64,000 nucleotides of DNA from Cranoglanis bouderius (Eukaryota; Chordata; Actinopteri; Siluriformes; Cranoglanididae), in the NCBI GenBank assembly GCA_023630585.1, contig CM042552.1, positions 17,060,269-17,124,268 on the forward strand. The letters run 5' to 3'. The translations under genes and the position numbers were made by a program. Shown here in pieces: positions 56,883 through 64,000 of the stretch (position 1 is its first letter; every line of letters begins with the position of its first letter). The notes beneath the pieces are model-generated. The model did no database searches and was not told where the DNA came from. It saw nothing but the letters and a program-made list of their open reading frames with translations.

Positions 56883-57002
56883 CTCACATGGTTTTGAAAT
56901 CAATTTTTCACATCCACCAGAGAGTCAAACACAAGGTCAAGCTAAATCAAACCTAAAGAGGGAAGATAATGGAGCTCTCTGAATGTCTTTAGTCTCTGAT
57001 CA

Positions 57003-57038
<36 letters not shown>

Positions 57039-58572
57039 TGGATAGTGCACTATATGCAGTATTATATATTTTCAATAACACACTGATTCTATTCAGTTAC
57101 ATTTTTATGGCTGTCAACTTCATCTTAATTTCGTACAATATTTATTTTATTCTCATTTTATAACAGTTTCTATTTGATTTTGTATTGTTTTATGTAAAAT
57201 GTACAACTTTACATGTCCACTGTATCAGGACACTAATTCCCTGTAAAATTACATTAATTAATCATTTGATCAGAGTAAGCATTCAGAACCATAGATAATC
57301 TATCAAATTTTATTTTATTTTATTTTTGCCTATCTATCGCCATCTCTGTTTAAAATATATAACTGCAAGTTACTTGCAGAGTTATTTATTTTACGTGGGT
57401 TGTGTATACTTTGCCCTCCCACAATTATTACAGGTTATAACCAAAAAAAAAAAAACAAGCATAACATACTCGTACTAATAGTAGTTATGGTACCAACGTA
57501 ATCTTTTCCATCTCTTCAATCACATTCTGCTCGCAGGTAATCAGAGATGAGTGGATAGTGCCTGTCTTCCTTACAAGCTTTGTTGCCGTTTGCTGATTTT
57601 TCATTAAATAAATTCTGTTTTTGCTTTTCAAATTGCGAGTGGTTTCAGTTTAATATATTGCAGGCTCATTTATCTGTTTACATTGAGGCCATAACAGGCT
57701 ATAATAATATTGGGCTTGCTTTTAAAACTGCAGTTGCTTATTTGTCTTGTGAGGCAACACTGAGGTACATGTTTGGGTTGTATATTAGCTCCAATACTTG
57801 ACAATGGAGGTGGCAGCAGATATGGTTTTCTTGGAGTAGAGTGATTTGCTCTCTCTCATAGCTAACAGAAAATAAGTGCAATTTACCACATTGACCATAG
57901 CAAAACAATCAAATAAAAAAATAATATAGGAAACTCGATACTTAGCTGAATCAGGCGAACAAGTGCACTAATGCTAGCTAGCTACCTATTAAGCCACTGA
58001 AATGTCTTATCTGTTCAGCAGAGAGTATTGAATCCCTCAGATCTCGATTGGTTTTCACCACCTCTCAAAAGCTATGCTGATATTTATTCACATTTTAGCA
58101 CGGGCTCTGTTGCTTTCCTTTTTTGACTGCAGGCTCTCTGCAGCTGATTCCCTAGATGTCGATAATGATTGCATTCAGAACTATCCAGATTAAAGCAGCC
58201 ATCTAGATGACAAGTTTAAATTCTAAGCACCTGTTGTAAAACAAGTTACAAACACTCCACCATCCTCAGCCACCACAGACGTGATATATTAGCTATAGGT
58301 TACTGTTCTTCTTTCTGTATACGGACGTGACCATGAAAAGACGAATGATGTCAACTGCAATTTCTCGTGAAATACAACTCGACAGCTTAAATTATAATTC
58401 ATTATTATAAGCTTACCATAGCGAATCGGGGAAAGGTAAGGAGACAGTTTTGAACACTGATTTTTTATGTACTTGCTCAATAATTGATTTGTTAATTTTT
58501 TAACCATAAAAAAGTTCTGTACAGCAGCTTTACCCTCCAAATTAAACAGCTTGTGTTTTATACTTTGTAAAC
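56201..58572. other. Spacer with GT microsatellites
   Basis: (GT)n tracts at 56815-56880 and 57005-57037, with a short one near 56685. An A-run lies at 57444-57455. No gene or element is recognised in the remaining AT-rich DNA. Confidence 0.5.
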
Positions 58573-58798
58573 TGTGGCAGCAGGGTTGAACAATGGCTGT
58601 GGACGGAGAGGAGGCAGGTCAGACCGGCAGGTAACGCGTGATGATTCTCACCTGCATATAATTAGTGAGAATTGATTTGTTTGTGTCTTTTTGCGCTTTC
58701 AGTTGCCGCCTGTAGAGGCCAGAGAGAGAGAAAACAGCATGGAGCCGTGTGTGTGTGTGTAATTTAAAGAGCTGAAAAGCGAAAGTAAAAAATAAAGT
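58573..58798 (+). repeat. 5' LTR (truncated) of a gypsy element
   Basis: TGTGGCAG start, then 'gcgtgatgattctcacctgc.t.taattagtgaga.ttgatttgttt', a GT run and 'aataaagtgc'; all shared with 61178-61412. The end after AATAAA and the primer site are deleted, so it runs directly into protease sequence. Confidence 0.82.
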
Positions 58799-58799
58799 G

Positions 58800-59135
58800 C
58801 TTTTTGAATTGTTCCAGGAATGTACTGTGTCAGTGAGTATACAAAAGAGTACACATCAGGCCTTTGTGGACTCAGGGTGTAAACAAACCACCGTCCATCA
58901 AAGCCTGATTCAATGCGGGGCATTAGGAAATGCACAGTTGGTGAAAGTGAGGTGTATGCACAGGAATATTCACAAATTTCCACTGGTGCTCGTCATTATT
59001 AAATTCCGAGGACAAAAGCATAAAGTGGAGGCGGCCGTTAGGCCTCGCCTAACCCTATCCAATTTGTTCTGGGACAAATTGGCCGAGTTTTCAGACATTA
59101 GTCAGGGAAATATTTGTGTATGGGTCCTGCCGTAG
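58800..59135 (+). pseudogene. Gypsy protease fragment
   Basis: The ORF reads 'VSVSIQKSTHQAFVDSGCKQ' with the retropepsin DSG motif intact, followed by 'TVHQSLIQ', 'VKVRCMHRNIHKFPLVLVII' and 'RLTLSNLFWDKLAEF' (a match to the V.....P.PVILGRD.P flap and end region, without the GRD). It starts right after a truncated LTR, so gag is deleted, and stops at 59135, where minus-strand retroviral sequence begins. The RT part of probably the same element is at 61036. Confidence 0.75.
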
Positions 59136-59960
59136 CGAGGCAGGGTGTGGGATGTGCGCAGCATTGGCTGGGGAGGCGTTGCCTGAACCATCAACTTCAG
59201 CTCTGCATCTCAATTTCCCCTTGGGGATTTCCCTCTGGAGCAGACACATGATGAAACCCTCAGGCTTCATCAGAGAGGCAGAGACATTATCATGCACACT
59301 GTTCAATTTTTCAATTAAGGCTTACGTATAATCGCCAATAATCACATCCAGGTCTCCTGTAAAAGAAACACCAGGGTTACCTTTAGTCTGCGGGGTTGAA
59401 AATGGTCTGCCCATTATGATTTAAAAAGGAGATAATTGAAACTTTGGATGTAGCATCATTCGAATCCCATAGAGAACAGTGGGGAGAAAGTCTAACCAAA
59501 TTCTACCTGTTTCCATCATTGCTTTAGTAAGTCTGTCCTTAATTGTGTGATTTTTTTTTCGTTCAACAATACCCGAGCTTTGAGGATAGTATGGTATGTG
59601 AAAGTTCCGATTGATGCTAAGGTATTTGTAAAGCTTTTGCATCAATTTTGCTACAAATGGAGTGCCATTATCACTGTCAATCGATTGCAGGATGCCATAT
59701 TGTGGTATTATTTTTTTGCCAAGGATCCTAACTACCATGCCTGCATTTTCTTTAGAGTACGGGAAAGCTTCAACCCACTTAGAGAACTTGTCAACAATAA
59801 CCAGTAGGTACTTTAGGTTTCGTACTGATGGTATGTGTGTGAAGTCAATCTGCAGGCCTTGAAAGGGTGCATCAGGTAGAGGTAGTGCATCATGTTTGAC
59901 AGTTTTGTCTTGAACAATGGCTCTGGCACAAATCAAACAGACATCTAGGATATGTTTCAT
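59100..59960 (-). pseudogene. Endogenous-retrovirus-like integrase fragment
   Basis: A minus-strand ORF of 179 codons (59960-59421): 'CLICARAIVQ' is the end of the HHCC zinc module; 'GLQIDFTHIPSV' holds the first catalytic Asp; 'YLLVIVDKFSKWVEAFP'; 'SDNGTPF' the second Asp; 'PYYPQSSGIVERKK' the Glu. All three D,D,E residues are visible. The C-terminal part 'IMGRPFSTPQTKGNPGV' continues to about 59340 after a frameshift, and weaker similarity runs to about 59100. The motifs match retroviral rather than gypsy integrases (gamma/epsilon-like; the clade is inference). Gag, protease, RT and env are missing. Confidence 0.82.
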
Positions 59961-60569
59961 GGTTTTTACAACATTTGAGATACAAAATAGAAAAAATAGA
60001 AATACTTCTGATCACCCCTTTTTGTGCGACATGAGAAATACCATGAAAATGGCACACAAGGAAAGAAAGAACAGAGCGTGGAAGGGCCACATGACCCTGT
60101 GGGCAGTGAATAATTCCATCCAACCCAGGCGTACAACCCTCTGTGTGCCAAAAGGATGTATACCAGTGGTCTTCAAAAACATAATATCAATATCACAGAG
60201 GGTATATGCATGTGAGAAAAATGAAAATACAGTGGCATTATGGACGTGAGGACACTGCTCAGCGGCCGAAGCCAAATCCTCCTATTTCAAAATTCTTGAA
60301 AATAGGGTTATACTATGTACTGTATATTTACAATAATGCAGAGAGAGAGCACTGCTCAGCGGCTGAAGCCAAATAAAGCCGGGAGAAAACACTGCCCAGC
60401 AGACAAAGCCAAATAAAGCCTAAGCATAAAAATAAAGCACAATAAACATTCAACTAACAGTTATTTCCAATTGCTTCCATAGAACAGCAAGGAATATTTA
60501 TGCAACACATGTAGTACAATTGGGATACATAAGATATCTACTTCAAGGCAGAGCAAACAAATTAAAATT
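59961..60569 (-). other. Leader or interior of the retrovirus-like fragment
   Basis: Lies between integrase and primer site and has no recognisable gag or pol. At 60245-60420 a unit of 'cactgctcagcggc.gaagccaaataaagcc' occurs three times. Confidence 0.5.
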
Positions 60570-60651
60570 ATTCTTACCTCTCAGTAGATATCCTGGACCA
60601 GCCCCCAGAAAACCATTAGGATTTAAATCGATATCCCGGGACGAGCCCCCA
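60570..60651 (-). promoter_or_regulatory. Duplicated tRNA-Pro-like primer site and splice-donor-like motif
   Basis: On the minus strand TGGGGGCTCGTCCCGGGAT (60651-60633) matches the tRNA-Pro primer site with one extra base. A second copy, TGGGGGCTGGTCCAGGAT (60607-60590), differs from the tRNA-Pro complement at two positions. GAGAGGTAAGAAT follows at about 60582-60570, like a splice donor in a retroviral leader. Confidence 0.72.
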
Positions 60652-60657
60652 TAAAAC

Positions 60658-60982
60658 TGTTATATTATATTATGGAAAAGTTACCAAATGACACACAGAC
60701 ACAGAGTTAAAATGGTAAGATCTCTCTTTTATTCAAAGAAAGGCAGAGTATATATCAGCCTTGGCACACAACAGAGACAATGGGTTAACTATTGATTGGC
60801 TAGCTGGAAGGGCATATTTGCATGAAACAGGAAGCCTATCAATGTAAGACAGGAACAACACCATATATGGTTTCTAGGAAGTCATGGAATACGAGCAGAT
60901 GTTATTTGGGAAGGTATGTAAATGATGAGGTGCTTGGGGGTTGGGGTGTTTACAGAGAGGGAATGAGGAGAAAGTGTTAACA
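60658..60982 (-). repeat. Retrovirus-like 5' LTR
   Basis: On the minus strand it reads TGTTAACACTTTCTCC to ATTATATAACA (325 bp), with 'gaataaaagagag' (polyadenylation signal) about 70 bp before the end and a primer site six bases after it. No second LTR is seen to the left of the integrase. Confidence 0.68.
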
Positions 60983-61035
60983 AGGGGACAGAGAGGGAAG
61001 AGTGTTCATATTAAACAGAGTGTTCACATTAAACT

Positions 61036-61177
61036 TATCACTGGCTATTATAGAAGGTTTGTACCTAATTTCTCGGACGTCACCAGCCCGCTGACTGACC
61101 TCACTAAAAAGGGGGCACCAGATCCGGTCCAGTGGAAGGAGCCATGCGAGCGGGCTTTCTGGCAGGTTATGTGGGGG
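61036..61177 (+). pseudogene. Gypsy RT/RNase H connection fragment
   Basis: The plus strand reads 'ITGYYRRFVPNFSDVTSPLT', 'DLTKKGAPDPVQWKEPCERA' and 'FWQV', the conserved gypsy connection before RNase H. It is followed directly by the 3' LTR, so RNase H and integrase are deleted. Confidence 0.85.
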
Positions 61178-61412
61178 TGTGTGGCAGAGGGGCCGTGGCC
61201 GAGTGCCGGCTGTGGTAATGTGTGATGATTCTCACCTGCGTGTAATTAGTGAGAGTTGATTTGTTTGTGTTTTTGTGCTTTCAGTTGCCACCTGTAGAGG
61301 TGAGAGAGAGAGAGAGAGAGAGTAAACAGTATGGGTGTGTGTGTGTGTGTGTGTGTGAAATAAAGTGCCTCCATCTTCCTCATTCCCACCCTGAACCTGG
61401 GAACTGTTATAT
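61178..61412 (+). repeat. 3' LTR of the gypsy element
   Basis: Starts TGTGGCAG like the LTR at 58573 and runs through 'aataaagtgcctccatc' to 'ggaactgttata'. It includes (GA)n at about 61300-61322 and (GT)n at about 61330-61357. Confidence 0.8.
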
Positions 61413-63908
<2,496 letters not shown>

Positions 63909-64000
63909 AGATAAGAGTGAAACACACTGGAATTTAACTTTAATGTGAGCGAGTGGGTTTAAAGCTCTCATTCCATCTTCATTAGCCGCTGTCGCTAGCC

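Overview
The window looks like gene-poor nuclear DNA from a teleost fish. It holds many degenerate Tc1-like transposons with TA target sites, Rex1-like, L2-like and I/Nimb-like LINE fragments, a DIRS tyrosine recombinase fragment, Ty3/gypsy and retrovirus-like pieces, fish-type SINE tails, and long CA/TA/GA microsatellites. The density of Tc1 elements would suit an otophysan such as a catfish, but that is inference. I found no convincing host exon, no tRNA or rRNA gene, and no bacterial-style operon. Nearly all long ORFs are transposon remnants or reading frames kept open by tandem repeats.

Layout. 1-6.5 kb: end of an LTR (LTR-A family), a Rex1-like 3' end, a 32-bp minisatellite, the C-terminal part of an endonuclease-type LINE, an inverted-repeat element and a Tc1 fragment. 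6.6-8.8 kb: half a Tc1 element beside a DIRS recombinase fragment. 9.4-15.1 kb: an old array of roughly 80-100-bp units split by two Tc1 elements with both ends present (11365-12949, 13636-14979). 17.8-20.3 kb: half of another Tc1 and a minus-strand gypsy remnant. 22.1-23.0 kb: a deleted Tc1.

24.3-33.7 kb is a nested stack. A Rex1-like LINE was entered by an L2-like LINE (TTATAA duplication). The L2-like LINE was itself entered by a solo LTR (CTGG duplication). The Rex1-like LINE also holds a SINE and a Tc1, and a second Tc1 lies in the end of the first. 33.7-36.5 kb is a gag-only LTR retrotransposon on the minus strand with in-frame 14-residue tandem repeats. 37.9-40.0 kb is a Tc1 carrying a 550-bp inverted-repeat element.

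40.3-49.1 kb is an I/Nimb-like LINE on the minus strand, split by a 7.1-kb LTR element (41398-48538) with LTRs of about 1.7 kb and a tRNA-Ala-like primer site but no recognisable pol. 49100-50608 is the best-preserved mobile element: a Tc1 with TA flanks, long inverted repeats and an uninterrupted 321-residue DD34E transposase. 50996-51708 is a solo LTR with a perfect AGGAT duplication. 52.2-53.1 kb is a second endonuclease-type LINE fragment. 53.7-56.2 kb holds CTGT-rich repeats, a miniature LTR element and a gypsy RT/RNase H remnant. 58.6-61.4 kb is a gypsy element with both LTRs, containing a minus-strand retrovirus-like fragment with an LTR, a duplicated tRNA-Pro-like primer site and integrase. 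The window ends with a 123-bp CA tract.

The elements do not form a pathway. They record successive insertions, and their order can be read from the target duplications and interrupted copies.
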